The notes under the pieces were generated by a model, which was not told the origin of the DNA, ran no database searches, and worked only from the letters and a program-made list of their open reading frames with translations. Below are positions 1 to 11,112 of a DNA stretch of 64,000 nucleotides, in pieces (position 1 is the stretch's first letter; every line of letters begins with the position of its first letter). The stretch lies in assembly GCA_032622095.1 (NCBI GenBank), contig CP136063.1:283333426-283397425 (forward strand). The letters run 5' to 3'. Source of the DNA: Siphonodentalium dalli. Lineage: Eukaryota > Mollusca > Scaphopoda > Gadilida > Siphonodentaliidae. A program made the position numbers and the translations under genes.

Positions 1-157
1 TGTCCTGGTCTCTTGTCCGTAGCCGTGTGCATTTGTCTGGAGTTAGACCGCTAGATGTTAGATTTTATGCAATTTTTCAGGTAAAAATATCTGAATGGTC
101 TCATACCGGGAATATATAGAACCATGGTTTATGAATATATATGATATTAGACCAGAG

Positions 158-283
158 GTGCAAATGGAATTATGCAAAAACATGTATTTGGTCTGCATCT
201 GATTCAAGGGGGAGGGTGCAAATGGAATTATGCAAAAATATGTATTTGATCTGATTCTGATTCAAGGGGGGGGGGGGGGGGTG
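158..283. repeat. Tandem duplication of ~60 bp ending in poly-G
   Basis: Two consecutive units start with gtgcaaatggaattatgcaa and end with gattcaaggggg. The second ends in a run of about 16 G, and a third unit start (gtgcagttgg) follows. The poly-G run is a likely site of sequencing-length error. Confidence 0.8.
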
Positions 284-780
284 CAGTTGGAATTTTCCAA
301 GGTGGACTGTGGACGCCCCCCCCCCAAAACAGATGGGCCGGTATTATATTAATTTCCCGGGCCATATGTGATGACATCGTAATCGTGTCAACAAACTATC
401 CATGATTTTGTCAGGCCATGGTCATCTGAATTGCCGAGGACGCTCACATTGTTGGTTGAATGAACTTTACACTTTGTTTATAAATATGTTTGCAAATTAT
501 AAAAATACATGTATCCATATCACATACATGTATATGCAGCATATTTTTCTTCTTATTACAGAAATGCCAGATTCATTAGCCACGGTCATTGTTATGGAAC
601 TACAGTACCGTGTAGTTATGATACACCAACAGATATCACACCAAAAGTTGAAAATTAATACAACCACACGGATATCGTTAAATTAACTTATATATGCATG
701 TATAAGACGAATCACTATCTTGTATTTCCATGCCTGTTTGTGTAATGCCAATCAATGCGGCCTGACAACAGGCGATGGTG
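284..780. other. Non-repetitive stretch, no supported gene
   Basis: A polypyrimidine tract plus AG ends at about 560 (cttcttattacag) and is followed by about 90 bp open in two frames. No donor site or recognisable domain was found, so no exon is called. Confidence 0.4.
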
Positions 781-2300
781 GAGTTTAAAAATTGACACCA
801 TAAACAATGTCGGCAACTTCAAAGTTCATGGTGTGCTACATTTAACCCCCTACTTGTATATACTATTTACAAATTTTCTATCAAGCATTCCCATTGCTTA
901 TAGAAAGTATAGTTGGAAAAATAGACGAAAATGGCCATATGATCAGGGGGTCGGAAAATATGTTCAGGCATGTATGCTGATTTTTTTCGTTCGACCCTTA
1001 TTGGGACCCACCCACCCCCGCGTCCAAACATCCACCCCCACCATTTTAACAATAAAACAGATTTGCGGGGGGGGGGGGGTGTGTGGGAGATTCACTGTAA
1101 ACAGCTGTATATGAATTTCTGTGAATACTATTTGTCATGGATGTTAACATTGACATGTAAATAGGAACGACTCATTTTGGGGTCATTCAGCAAAAAAACA
1201 TGGCTGCCGGTCACCAGCCGGTGGCCATCTTGGAATTCAAAATTCAATCCATTAGCATGAGCTACAAGCTATACTGTTTGTCTGATCATCATGAAATTTG
1301 TCATTTCTGTTTTATAAATACCGGCATTTCTCTTATTGTAATGAGTTTTATGCCAAACTCATTGCAAAAACAGTCAAACGACTTGCAGGAAAAAAGCATT
1401 TTAGTTGCGGAAAAAAATGTTTGTTGGTCCCATCAAGTTCAACCACCCATCCACCCCGGCATACGTGCCCGGAAATCCCCCCCCTGATATGATGGCCAAT
1501 ATTTTTAAAGAAGTCAATCCGCAGTATAAGTGGTATATACTGGTATGTGTGATATTTGACATGCAGAAGTACTAGTTTGTGCTGCTATCTTCTAGTATAC
1601 ATAATTATGCTTGTATATTATACAGTATAATTTGTTCAATTCCCCAATGATTATGTATAATTGTGTTTACTAGTATATGCATGGAAATAGAGTATTTGTG
1701 AACTCACCTATTCAAGTAAAGATGATAAAATCAAATGTTGTATTGACATTTGGGGTGCCACATTGCCCCCCCCCCCGGAAACAAATTTCAGGCATGTATG
1801 GCATTTTTTCCCTTTCGATCATTTTTTATACCCACCCACCCCCACCGCCAATTTTTTTTCCGTTTTCGGCAGTTTTTTCCGACCATTTTTTTTACACCCA
1901 CCCCCCTTTTAACACTAAAACAGAGATTTGCGGGGGGAAATTCACTGTAAACAGCTGTATATGAATTTCTGTGCATACTATTTATCATGGATGTTAACAT
2001 GGACATGTAAATAGGAATGAGTCATTTTGAGGTCATTCGGCCAAAAAAACATGACTGCCAGTGGCCATCTTGGATTTCAAAATTTGCAACAAAATACAAC
2101 ACGATAACTGCCTGCAGTCAGTTTACCAGTTAGAATTACATTATTTCTCTCATTCAAAGTGGTTTACTATTGCCAAAACACTAAAAAAACAAGCAGGAAA
2201 TTTTGGTTTTAGTTGCGGAAAAAATTGCTTGTTGGTGGCTTTGACCACCCACCCACCCCGGCATACGTGCCGGAATTTTTTTTCACCCCCCCCCCCCCTG
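781..2300. repeat. Diverged segmental tandem duplication (~850 bp unit)
   Basis: The segment around 960-1240 recurs at about 1790-2085 in the same order. Both contain tcaggcatgtatg, a C-rich ccacccaccccc stretch, a G-run, the block ttcactgtaaacagctgtat, atggatgttaacat, and tggccatcttgga. A further shared C-rich ccacccaccccggcatacgt segment lies at 1446 and 2250. Long G and C homopolymers punctuate both units. Small open frames here are translations of low-complexity repeats. Confidence 0.7.
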
Positions 2301-2942
2301 CCCCCCCCCAAGCAGCTGTTTAAATTGCCTTAAAACATTTACCAATATATGATATTTACAAGACCAATATGATATCATACCGGTACCTATATACATGTAT
2401 CTGGAATGTTTTTGGGAGTATTTGGTGCAGGTACCGGTGTAACACGTCACCTCCTCCTGTCTGGATATCTTCCTCCATGGGGGAGTGTATTTGCGAATGT
2501 CCTCAGATATCTCACTCGCACACCCTGGGCATTTTCCCCCCATGTATGACTAAAAGAAAATTCACTCATTTAATATCGTTTGACCCTGAAATGGCCAGAA
2601 AGAAATGTTTTATGAGATTTAAGTTTGTTTTTTTATATTTAATTTTTGTTTGTTCAAGTAACATATATCAATTGAGTGAAATTTTATTTTAGTCATTCAT
2701 GGGGGGGGGTATCCAGAGTGGGGGATATATCCAGGGGGAGATATCTGTTACACCGGTATATGATACCGGTATTTGTAGCTGTTTCTGACCATCATGCAGC
2801 ATTTGAATTGATATAATTTACTGTTATAACTCGGCCCCCGGGTGATCAATTTGGATGATGTATCTTAATAATATGTACAGTATATGATCAGTCATTCCTC
2901 TTTTCTGATGTCATTACAAGCATTAAAATCTTTTTTTTTCAG
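2301..2942 (+). other. Possible intron sequence upstream of candidate terminal exon
   Basis: There are no coding signals. The stretch contains G-runs at 2701 and 2730 and ends in a long T tract followed by AG at 2941-2942, a good 3' splice site. Confidence 0.3.
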
Positions 2943-3009
2943 ACAGGAGGAGCTGCTTGACTGGATTGAGACATCAAAATTTCATTCAAGGCCTGATATG
3001 ATTATCTGA
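2943..3009 (+). CDS. Candidate terminal coding exon of an unrecognised host gene (partial)
   Basis: A strong animal 3' splice site (T-rich tract then CAG, ending at 2942) is followed by an open frame in phase 1. It encodes QEELLDWIETSKFHSRPDMI plus one more I, then TGA at 3007-3009. The composition (charged, with W, H and few low-complexity residues) contrasts with the flanking homopolymer-rich DNA. If real, this is the 21-residue C-terminus of a plus-strand gene whose earlier exons lie left of the window, and the following AT-rich kilobase would be 3' UTR. I do not recognise the family. Twenty-two codons is short, so chance is possible. The support is the splice site combined with the reading frame, not homology. 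Confidence 0.35.
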
Positions 3010-4498
3010 TAACCAATCATAGAATCATGTTTCCTGTCAGAGTGCTTCTTGCAGACACTGCATGGTGACCCTTAATACCAATATTATTAATTCTATCCAA
3101 GACTGGATGAGGAAGGATTTCAAATGTTATTCGGTGTACATGTACTGGATACATGTACTGTATACATGTACTGTAGATGTTATCGGTATTCGTCCATGCA
3201 TGACATGTGTGTTGTTGCTGTGTGACAGTGAGTCCTGAGTCTCCTGGCTATACACATGTACCATATGTATACCTACGGACGGTATGCACTGAATCCTGTA
3301 CCATGCTTACCTGGTAACTAGTGCACACTGCAGCGAAGGGGAGGCTTTAATTTATAACCACATGACGATCAATGTGTTCATCAAAGGCAAAAATGACACA
3401 TATATGTATGCATTCCTTCCTTGATGGAGACCGATCAGTGACCTCTACATTTTATCAGACTTATGTGGTGAAAATCTTGGCAAGTGAAGTTAGTGAATTC
3501 AATTCTACAACAGACATGTACTTGTATGCTTCATCGAGTCTCAGAAAATGTGCACTATGGCATCCAGCGTATGCATAAACTTTTTTATATTTCATACTAC
3601 ATTGACCAGAATTTGGAGGTGTACCAGTTTCAAATCTCCACACAAAGCACAACAGTACCCATGGAACAGTCTCAAGCCTTGTTTCTGAGCTTATCTGAAG
3701 GATATGAACGTTTAAGTGACATATTATTGCAGTATGTCAATATAATCAAGATTCATGTACACATATAGGCCTTAAAATCCATAACAGAATCAAAATATTC
3801 TAATGTTCCTTTATCTTTGTCAACCTGCTGCATCACCAAGTAATCTGTACAAGGAGCTTAAAGTGGCTTATACATGTACCATACATGCACATTTAAAGAT
3901 AGATAATCCGAGTTCACGCTCCTCAATTACTATTTCTTTGGCTTAAAAATAATTGATTCGAGTCGAGGAACACACCCTTTAAAGTTCTGAGTTACAAAAT
4001 ATAAATTTTTGAAATCTGTTATTTTTCACCACCTTGAATATTTCCCGGCCTAGCAAATATTCAACGAGCCGACTGAGTCGACTGACCTAATCTTGATACC
4101 AAGTTGCGATGAACAAAATGTTGATATATAACATGTTTTGGAAAATGTTACACTAGAGTTGACAGTAGTTAGCATTATGTTTTGGTATTTAATCGATTAA
4201 GAAATGTTGTTCTTGGAATCTGATGGTATGGAGACCATCAATTCAGATTGTTTACCTTTAATTGTCCATGTTGACTTTAAAGCATAACATATGTTATCTT
4301 TATTTTTTGTATCCCTGCATAAAATGGGGTGATAAATTTATATTATACTCACATCTGGTCTTTCGATATTCTGTGAGTTAATTAATTTATATGAAAGAAT
4401 GTCATTGCATGCTAGCAATTCTGATAAACATCACTGTTACAGTGACATTACCATCCAATGTTGAATAAGTCCAATAAGATGCTAAAGTTTAATAAAAC
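3010..4498 (+). other. No gene seen; possible 3' UTR or intergenic
   Basis: AT-rich with many tacatgta motifs (around 3140-3170 and 3870). AATAAA-type signals occur near 4490. No TIRs or tandem repeats were recognised. Confidence 0.3.
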
Positions 4499-4760
4499 TT
4501 AACCCTTCCATGACTGGAGATTCTTGAAATGTTGCTAAAACCCTGCGCCAATGCATTCTCTTATATTTGCGAGTCTCCAAAATGGAGCCTCACATATATA
4601 AGAGAATACATGGCCAAACAATATTTACCTTGACCTTGTAATCCAGTGCATTCTCTTATACATATGATGCTTCCTATGTGAGACTTGCATATATACAAGA
4701 ATTCACTGGTACATGATCTTTAATGCTGTACCAGCGCAGCTCCCATCATGAAAGGGTTAA
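4499..4760 (+). mobile_element. Family C hairpin MITE, piggyBac-like (TTAA), copy 1
   Basis: Bounded by TTAA at both ends with imperfect TIRs: TTAACCCTTCCATGACTGGA on the left, and the complement of catcatgaaagggttaa on the right. It contains two diverged versions of the hairpin core at 4548-4613 and 4643-4709. Their loops (gagtctccaaaatggagcct) differ from the family A/B loop. It carries no coding capacity. The higher divergence suggests an older copy. Confidence 0.75.
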
Positions 4761-5875
4761 ACATTGCATGGCCAAAGCATTGAAAAATATTCTGAAAATA
4801 ATATTTTAATAGACTAAAATATGTTTAACCTTCTACGCGATTACTAGTAGCAATGTTTGTTGACAAATCACTGTAACAGTTTTGTTTACATAGCAATGGT
4901 TCCAACAGGAGAAATTTCGTTATTGGAAAACTTTCAATAATTAATATAGGAATCAGGAATTCATATTTGTCTGAGTGGTGATGTTTTTACGAACTGTTGT
5001 ATGTTATATGTTTGGCATATTTACTCACTATGAGTGCCTTGGGTCCCTTTAAAATGATTTGAAACACTCAATGAAATATCTGCACACCAGTAGATTATTT
5101 TGTAGGGATTTTAGTGTGATGAGAGTCAGAATCATGATTCTTCATTTGAGTCTGGTTAAAAGCAGCTGATTTGCTGTAGAAATGCTATAGTTTGATTCTT
5201 GCAAAATTTTAAGGCCTGTATACATTCGCCTTTATCCATCAAAGGTGCTCCAGACACTTCATACCGCTATAATCATAGTATGTACATGTACCTTGTTTTA
5301 CAAACTTTTATGTTATTTTGCATGACCGCACTTCAAAGAACTCTAAAGCCGCTCATGCACTTAATGCATCAATTTAAAATTCTGCAACTTAATGCATCAA
5401 TTTAGAATTCTGCACTTTTATCCGCATTTTTATCACAAAAAGTCTGGAAATACTAGTGAGTACTAGTGCTATACTATTAAACATGTAGACTATATACTGT
5501 GAAAAGACTTGATAAAGTCTTAATAAATTTAACAGTTGTTTCCAGTAGAAGATAGACAAAAGCTCTTTAAGTTCCATATTTGCAGTGTTTTACACTGAGC
5601 ATTAAGAGCATCTCCTTTTATTCTCAGCAGAATATATGCAAACAACATGGTATAAATTATAATGAAAATGAATTTATGACTCCAGCCAATAATTCATTAT
5701 CATTATAAATACCATGTTTGCATTGTTCATAGAGCACACAGGTGTTGCACTTATCCATGGGCCAAATTCATTCATTTGTTGCATATATTCTGTCGAGTAT
5801 ACAAGGATATGGTCTCATAAATGGCCGGATTTAGTGTACCCTTTAATGCTTGTAATACATGCATGTACTAGTACC
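4761..5875. other. No gene or repeat recognised
   Basis: AT-rich unique-looking DNA. A short direct repeat (ttaatgcatcaattta) lies at about 5359-5403. No splice-bounded open frame stands out. Confidence 0.3.
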
Positions 5876-5995
5876 TGTTTAGACCAAGTTTTCCCTGTCC
5901 ACAACTTGTGGTATCGGTTGGGTTGATGCTGTTTTGGACCGAGTCCCATCCCGATACTCTTCTATAATGGACTTTACGCCCAGAATTGTGGGTTG
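5876..5995 (+). repeat. Single-end copy of TIR family M
   Basis: The block ggtatcggttgggttgatgc, followed by tgttttggaccgag and cttctataatggac, matches both ends of the element at 60836-61345. Only one end is present here. Confidence 0.6.
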
Positions 5996-6585
5996 AAGTT
6001 ATCTTGATTGTAGCACTACCAGTATTTCGTCAGATTAGGTCAAAGTGACGCTTTTTTATAAGAACATAGAGGGCAGCCTTTCCCAAGCGTGATGATTTCA
6101 AACCTGCATATACTTAAAGTAATTGACCATCTCTAACGTGGTGTTACCCAGGTAATGCTGTGGTATTACACTGCAGTAATTTCCAACACCATGGTAAGGT
6201 TGTCACTTGAACACAATACAGCACCACGATGGATGCGGTATGCAATTAAAATGCAGTGATTCTCCTTATATCTTTGGAACTTAAAGGAATGGATGGCCTT
6301 CGTTATAGGTTATAATTTATAAATAACATTTACAAAAAGTTTCCCAAGAATATACTAATAGTATAGGATAATGTTCATATGAATGCGTTATTATCCACAA
6401 AACACACTTTGTGTGAGTCAATCGTTTGTTTATATACAGCAGTAAATAGTGAGCGATAAGCAAAACACTCAACACCGTTGCGATTGTTTAATTGAGCGAT
6501 TCATGGTGACCCATTCAACACTTCAAAATCTTGAGAGGTTATAGAAGAGTAGCCGGACAGGACTCGATCCAAAACAGTTTCAACT
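5996..6585. other. No gene or repeat recognised
   Basis: Nothing beyond short chance open frames. Confidence 0.3.
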
Positions 6586-6800
6586 GCAGTAATGCCCTAA
6601 GTAATCAACTCCTTAACCACAGCAGAATTATGGGTAACTTTTCAGGATTTAGTCGGAAATATGGCTTGTTGCCATTCATCGGAAAGCTCTCAGAGAGCTT
6701 TCCGATGAATGGCAACAAGCCATATTTCCGACTAAATCCTGAAAAATTACCCATAATTCTACTGTGTTTAAGGAGTCGATTATACTCGGAGCATTACTGT
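6586..6800. repeat. Large near-perfect foldback (inverted repeat)
   Basis: The arms are about 100 bp each and meet at gaaagctctcagagagcttt around 6692, with almost no loop. The outer ends read cagtaatgc and gcattactg. Only a few mismatches separate the arms (for example cagcagaattatg against cataattctactg). A half copy lies at 56857-56977, so this is a dispersed family rather than a local palindrome. The open frame spanning it is a translation of the palindrome. Confidence 0.9.
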
Positions 6801-6931
6801 ATTCGATATCTCAAGCTGTTGCATACCAAAAAGACTTGGGCTAGTACCTGAACAGTAAACCTGCAATCTGCATGATTCATGAAACAGCTATTGAAACCAT
6901 GCTGTATATACACAGAATTACACAATTTTGT

Positions 6932-7046
6932 TTATGGGTTTGTTGATATGACACGAGTGCTAGCGCACAATGACGGAATAAACAGCACACCCTAGAGTTC
7001 TATCTTTCCTCAATGGCACAAGTGCCGTATCAACAAATCCATTAAT
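6932..7046. repeat. Short imperfect inverted repeat
   Basis: gggtttgttgatatgacac on the left pairs with gtatcaacaaatcc on the right around a central spacer. No target duplication was resolved. Confidence 0.5.
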
Positions 7047-7469
7047 ACAAGTGTCTTTCTGTGTTTATTACACATCACCCGTCCTAGAATATGTGCATTT
7101 AAAAATACAGGGTTACGATGTTTATTAAGGCACATACAGTGCTTGTTTTGTCATGTGTGATGATTTTTTTTCCTATCGTTTGAACTGGATACTCAAATAA
7201 CAGAAATTGTTATATATTTTTTTTGCAACCGACAGATTTGAGGTAACTCTTTCTATAAATATATTGAAAATCATGTGTCGGGATGTAATTATTAGCAATC
7301 AATATATTTTTTGTTGCGTATATAGGTTTATACAATTTTAAGAGGCAGAACAAGATACAGGTACTTTGTATAGTTTCATTTCGCGAATGTACACAGTATC
7401 TTGTTTGGCCACTTGCAATTTTAGAAACCCATAACTGTAACGAGAAATTGTTGATTGTATATTTAAAGT

Positions 7470-7970
7470 TTAAAGGTACGGGAGGCCTTGGCGGTGGGTA
7501 TGCTGTGAAAATATTTCCACCGGTCAAAAACCGCCACAAACGGAAAGAATATTAAAATGTAGACAGACTTTGTCTGTATACAAATAAGAAATATCGCATA
7601 AACAGTATGTTATTGTCATATGTTTGACCATTCTTATGTAAACAAAAGCATAAAAAGGTACTTTCCTGGTGTTTGTTTATATTATGATGGTAAACATAAA
7701 GAGCGTTCATTGTTGCTGAATTTTGATATGGAACGAATAAAGAGCATTTATATCATTTGTGTGTGATTAGCCAGTAACACTGTGCTGCCTTCTGTAACAC
7801 AATCAGGCTCCTGCTTAGGTAAAATATAGTAGGTCTTTATGATAGCATGCTGTTTACGCGATGGTCATGGTATATATGAACAAAACTGTATGCGTTTTAT
7901 TGTTTTTCTGTTTACGGTGATTGAAACAAATATGAATATTTTCGACAACTAAGGCCTCCCGTGCCTTTAA
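7470..7970 (-). mobile_element. Family E TIR element (TTAA), copy E1
   Basis: TTAA flanks both ends, with ends ttaaaggtacgggaggcctt and ggcctcccgtgcctttaa. The subterminal regions are related but diverged inverted sequences (cggtgggtatgctgtgaaaa against the aaacaaatatgaatatt side). Internal marker motifs are taaagagcgtt and gtaaacaaaagcat. It is closest to the copy at 30930-31432. Non-coding. Confidence 0.75.
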
Positions 7971-8677
7971 GCCCCCTTATTGTCTCTATTATACATTTAA
8001 CAATGATATTTACAAAGAAGTTTTTATATTCAGAATAAATGTCAATTGTATATTTTAAAACACAATTGAAATTATATATTAATTTAAAATTAAATGTTTT
8101 TCTTAATTAAGAATTGTTTTCTAATATATCTTTCCTAATTGGGGAAAATATTCCTAGTTAAGAAAACTTGTTTTCCTTACTTAGATTTATTTTCCTGCTT
8201 GAGAAAATCTCATTCTAGAAAAAATATCTTGACGATATTTCTAACTATAGAAAATATAATTTCTTGTTCTAGATTAATTGTATAGCTTTCTTAAATTTCT
8301 AGCTATTCTCCCAAGATAATCGCAGTATCTTAAACTTATCTTATTTCAAGAAAAATAAACTTATGTGAGAAAAACAATCTTTCCTACATTAAGAAAAAAA
8401 ATCTATACTAAGATTTTTTTACTAGGATTTTCTTACTAAGATTACTGTGTTTTCTTAAAGAAATTTTCTCAGACAAGAAATTTTCCCACCCTTTCATTTC
8501 TTGACCTAGAAAATATGTTTTTCTTATTTTTCTAGCTATTCTCCCAAGATAATATCTCATTTCAAGATTTTTTTTTTCCTGAATTGAGAAAATATTTTTG
8601 GCAGTGTGGTTATTGATCGACTCATCGTTTGTCTTCATGCTAGCAACTTTCTTAAGAGTCATTTCCGCATTCTGAGG
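7971..8677. repeat. AT-rich quasi-palindromic block of alternating TTTCTT/AAGAAA
   Basis: Dozens of ttttct and agaaaa-type runs alternate across about 8090-8600. One sentence is duplicated (agctattctcccaagataat at about 8301 and 8534). The block ends with gagaaaatatttttggcagt. Many segments can pair with one another. It lies exactly between two family E elements. The 112-aa minus-strand open frame here has the lysine/isoleucine-rich composition expected of such DNA. Confidence 0.6.
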
Positions 8678-9199
8678 TTGAAAGATACGGGCGGTGTTGG
8701 CGGTGGGTATGCTGTTAAAATATTTAGCTCCGTCAAAAACCGCCATAAACAGAAGGAATAGTAAGATATATGCATACTTTGTTCGTATGTCAGAAATATG
8801 GCATAACAGTGTGTTATTGTCAATTTTCCCCCTTTGTTATGTAAACAAAAGCAAAAAACGTTACGTTACCTGGCTTTTGTTTAGATCCGGATATTATAAA
8901 CATAAAGAGCGTTTTTGTTACTGTTTTCCTGATATGGAAATAATAAAGAGCGTTTATATAAGTTTTGTGTGATTAACCAATATAATTGAGCTGTGTTATG
9001 TAAACAGAAGCAAAACTTCTGTAACACGAGCAGGCTCTTGTTTAAGTACACCATCGTACGTCTTGACGACACTATACTATTGACGCGCTGATTATGTTTG
9101 GCATATGAACACAACTATATATATTTTAATATTCCTTCTGTTGATGGCGATTTAAACAAATATGAATATTTCTGCAACGAACGCCGCCCGTGCCTTTAA
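8678..9199 (-). mobile_element. Family E TIR element, copy E2
   Basis: The left end is ttgaaagatacgggcggtgt (TTAA mutated to TTGA) and the right end is gccgcccgtgcctttaa. Internal taaagagcgtttt and gtaaacaaaagcaaaa motifs are shared with the other E copies. Confidence 0.7.
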
Positions 9200-9487
9200 G
9201 ATTCATGAATGGATTTTCGTTTGTAGCCAAAATGATCACACATACAAGTACGATAAAGATCATCCGTGGTTTCCTTGCTCAGCATTGGTGCGTATACGGG
9301 GGACTATTTTACAAAATATGTGACCTCTTTTCCTATCTGAAGCAAATTTTGTTTTGTAGCTGTTAAAGTAACGAGCACATGCTAAATCGCATTTCAAAGA
9401 CAATTATGGAATAGAACCGAACATGAGGCACATTCGATCGTCCGCGGCAAGAGAGATGTCCACTCGACTACGTGTTAGAAATATATT

Positions 9488-9777
9488 TTAGCTATAGAAA
9501 AGGGTCGACACACGCAACCGAAGACGCCATTAAAAGACAGAATTTGTCACATGTGTGGTGAACTTAAAGTTGAAACAGAAAAACATTTTATTATGGAATG
9601 CAATGCGTACGCTGACTCTAGAAAATTCAAAATTATAGCATAGATTTCATAAACATGAGTGATGATGATATGTTCATCTTTATAATGAAAAACAAGGACA
9701 AACAAATAATCAATTCCGTGTGCAACATGATCCGGTTATTCTTTCTAAAAAGACAGAATGTCAATATGAGGAAATAA
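9488..9777 (+). pseudogene. Non-LTR retrotransposon C-terminal fragment (frameshifted)
   Basis: One frame, from about 9488 to the stop at 9641-9643, reads LAIEKGRHTQPKTPLKDRIC, then HMCGELKVETEKHFIMEC. This is the C-x2-C-x9-H-x4-C zinc-binding motif typical of the C-terminus of jockey/CR1-type reverse transcriptase proteins. After a frameshift near 9632-9640 the protein-like sequence continues in another frame (FINMSDDDMFIFIMKNKDKQ) to TAA at 9775-9777. No endonuclease or reverse transcriptase core remains upstream, so this is a 5'-truncated dead copy, a common outcome of incomplete target-primed reverse transcription. It is not the same family as the intact element at 11833-15659: residues differ throughout and the tail differs. 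Confidence 0.75.
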
Positions 9778-9937
9778 ACGTTAAAAGTATTAATTTATAA
9801 TACTAAGGATTATTTATCGTGCATATGCCTATTACATGCATTTTATTTTAATGTGTAACTTGTCATGTATTAACTGTTATTTGCAACTGCCTCCATTGGT
9901 GTATTGCAATAAATCATCTTATCTTATCTTATCATAT
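9778..9937 (+). mobile_element. 3' UTR and pentanucleotide tail of the truncated LINE
   Basis: The non-coding 3' region ends in aataaatcatcttatcttat followed by cttatc, an (ATCTT)n tail of about three units. Short repeat tails instead of poly-A are typical of CR1/L2-like elements. Confidence 0.65.
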
Positions 9938-10006
9938 ACTTAGAATTTAATGATTAGTATGGTGCCTAATCTAATAAAACTAATAAAGCCAAAATGATTA
10001 TGATAA

Positions 10007-10063
10007 TCTGTTTAAACAGTTTAGTAAACTTTTTAAATATATTAACTAAACTGTTTAAACAGT
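10007..10063. repeat. Inverted repeat with ctgtttaaacag at both ends
   Basis: The 12-bp palindrome ctgtttaaacag occurs twice, separated by gtaaactttttaaatatatt, and the two outer halves are complementary. It lies directly beside family E copy E3. Confidence 0.6.
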
Positions 10064-10254
10064 TTAAAGATACGGGCGGCGATTGCGGTGGGTATCCTGT
10101 TAATATATTCAGCTCCGTATGTCTTGGCGAAAATATACTATTTACGCGCTGATTATGTTTGGCATATGAACAAAACTATATATATTTTAATATTCATTCT
10201 GGCGATTTGAACAAATATGAATATTTCTGCAACGAACGCCGCACGTGCCTTTAA
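10064..10254 (-). mobile_element. Family E copy E3, internally deleted
   Basis: Intact TTAA-bounded ends (ttaaagatacgggcggc and cgcacgtgcctttaa), but only 191 bp long. About 300 bp of the interior is missing compared with E2. Confidence 0.75.
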
Positions 10255-10322
10255 TAGTTGTCGAATCGGACCGTGGATCTTTAATAGTTTATCTTTTGCC
10301 AACGGAACTTATCAGGCTCATG

Positions 10323-10737
10323 TGTGACCCGCCATATAAAATCCAGTTGTAAGTCGGGATTTTTTTTACCCTGTGCCAATGCATTCTCTTATATGTGCGA
10401 GTCGATCATTTTTTTTAAATAAATGTTTCTTAAAATTTTTAGGACATAAAATAAAAAAAACATCCATTACCATGCAGGGAGCCCCACACATATATACATA
10501 TATAGAAGCATATAGAAGAGTGTCGTCTGTCGTGTTTGTCTGGGGCTCTGTATGGGTGAAATTATAAAATTGTTAAAGAATACAAGAACAAATTATTAAA
10601 ATTGTAAAAATTGTTAGGCCAATGCATTCTCTTATATATGCGAGGCGACATATGGTCGACTCGCATATATAAGATAATGTATTGGCACAGGGTAAAAAAT
10701 TCCCGACTTACGACTGGATTTGATATGGCGGGTCACA
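10323..10737. mobile_element. Family B hairpin MITE, copy B1
   Basis: The TIRs are tgtgacccgccatataaaat on the left and the complement of gatatggcgggtcaca on the right. The second hairpin (10619-10685) is nearly intact. The first begins normally at 10376 but has lost its right arm. The internal segment shares acagagccccagac-type and caattttataattt blocks with B2-B4. The target duplication is unresolved. Confidence 0.75.
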
Positions 10738-10850
10738 TATGTCAACCTCTATTTCTATGAATTAAAATGCTTAAGGGACCTAATGCGACACAAATATCCG
10801 ACACGGTCATACACTGTGGTACCGGTTCTGTTGTCTGTGACTTGCACCCC

Positions 10851-11112
10851 TGTTCTTCAAAAACTCCGCACATTATCTGTTTATAAATATAAATGTTAGG
10901 TAGATTATCTGCTTAGAATCGCCTCATTTTGAGTTGACAATGTGCTGAAAATGATAGCATTTTAGTCACATTATCGACTCATAATGAGGCGATTCTGAGC
11001 AGATTATACGCGGACAGTGACACACATAAGAGTAACCCACGACTTTTCAGGTGTACCCTCTTTAATATGTGTTTTCACTGTGGCCCGCACCATAAATGAA
11101 ATAACGGCTATC
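10851..11112 (+). repeat. Dispersed repeat F, copy 1, with internal inverted repeat
   Basis: Contains tgcttagaatcgcctcattt and its inverted partner aatgaggcgattctgagcag, then ctctttaatatgtgttttca and ctgtggcccgcaccataaa. Matching blocks lie at 19640, 21343, 31540 and 47782. Confidence 0.6.

Noticed and set aside
541-690. Possible exon after cttcttattacag
   Set aside because: No donor or recognised domain, and two frames are equally open.
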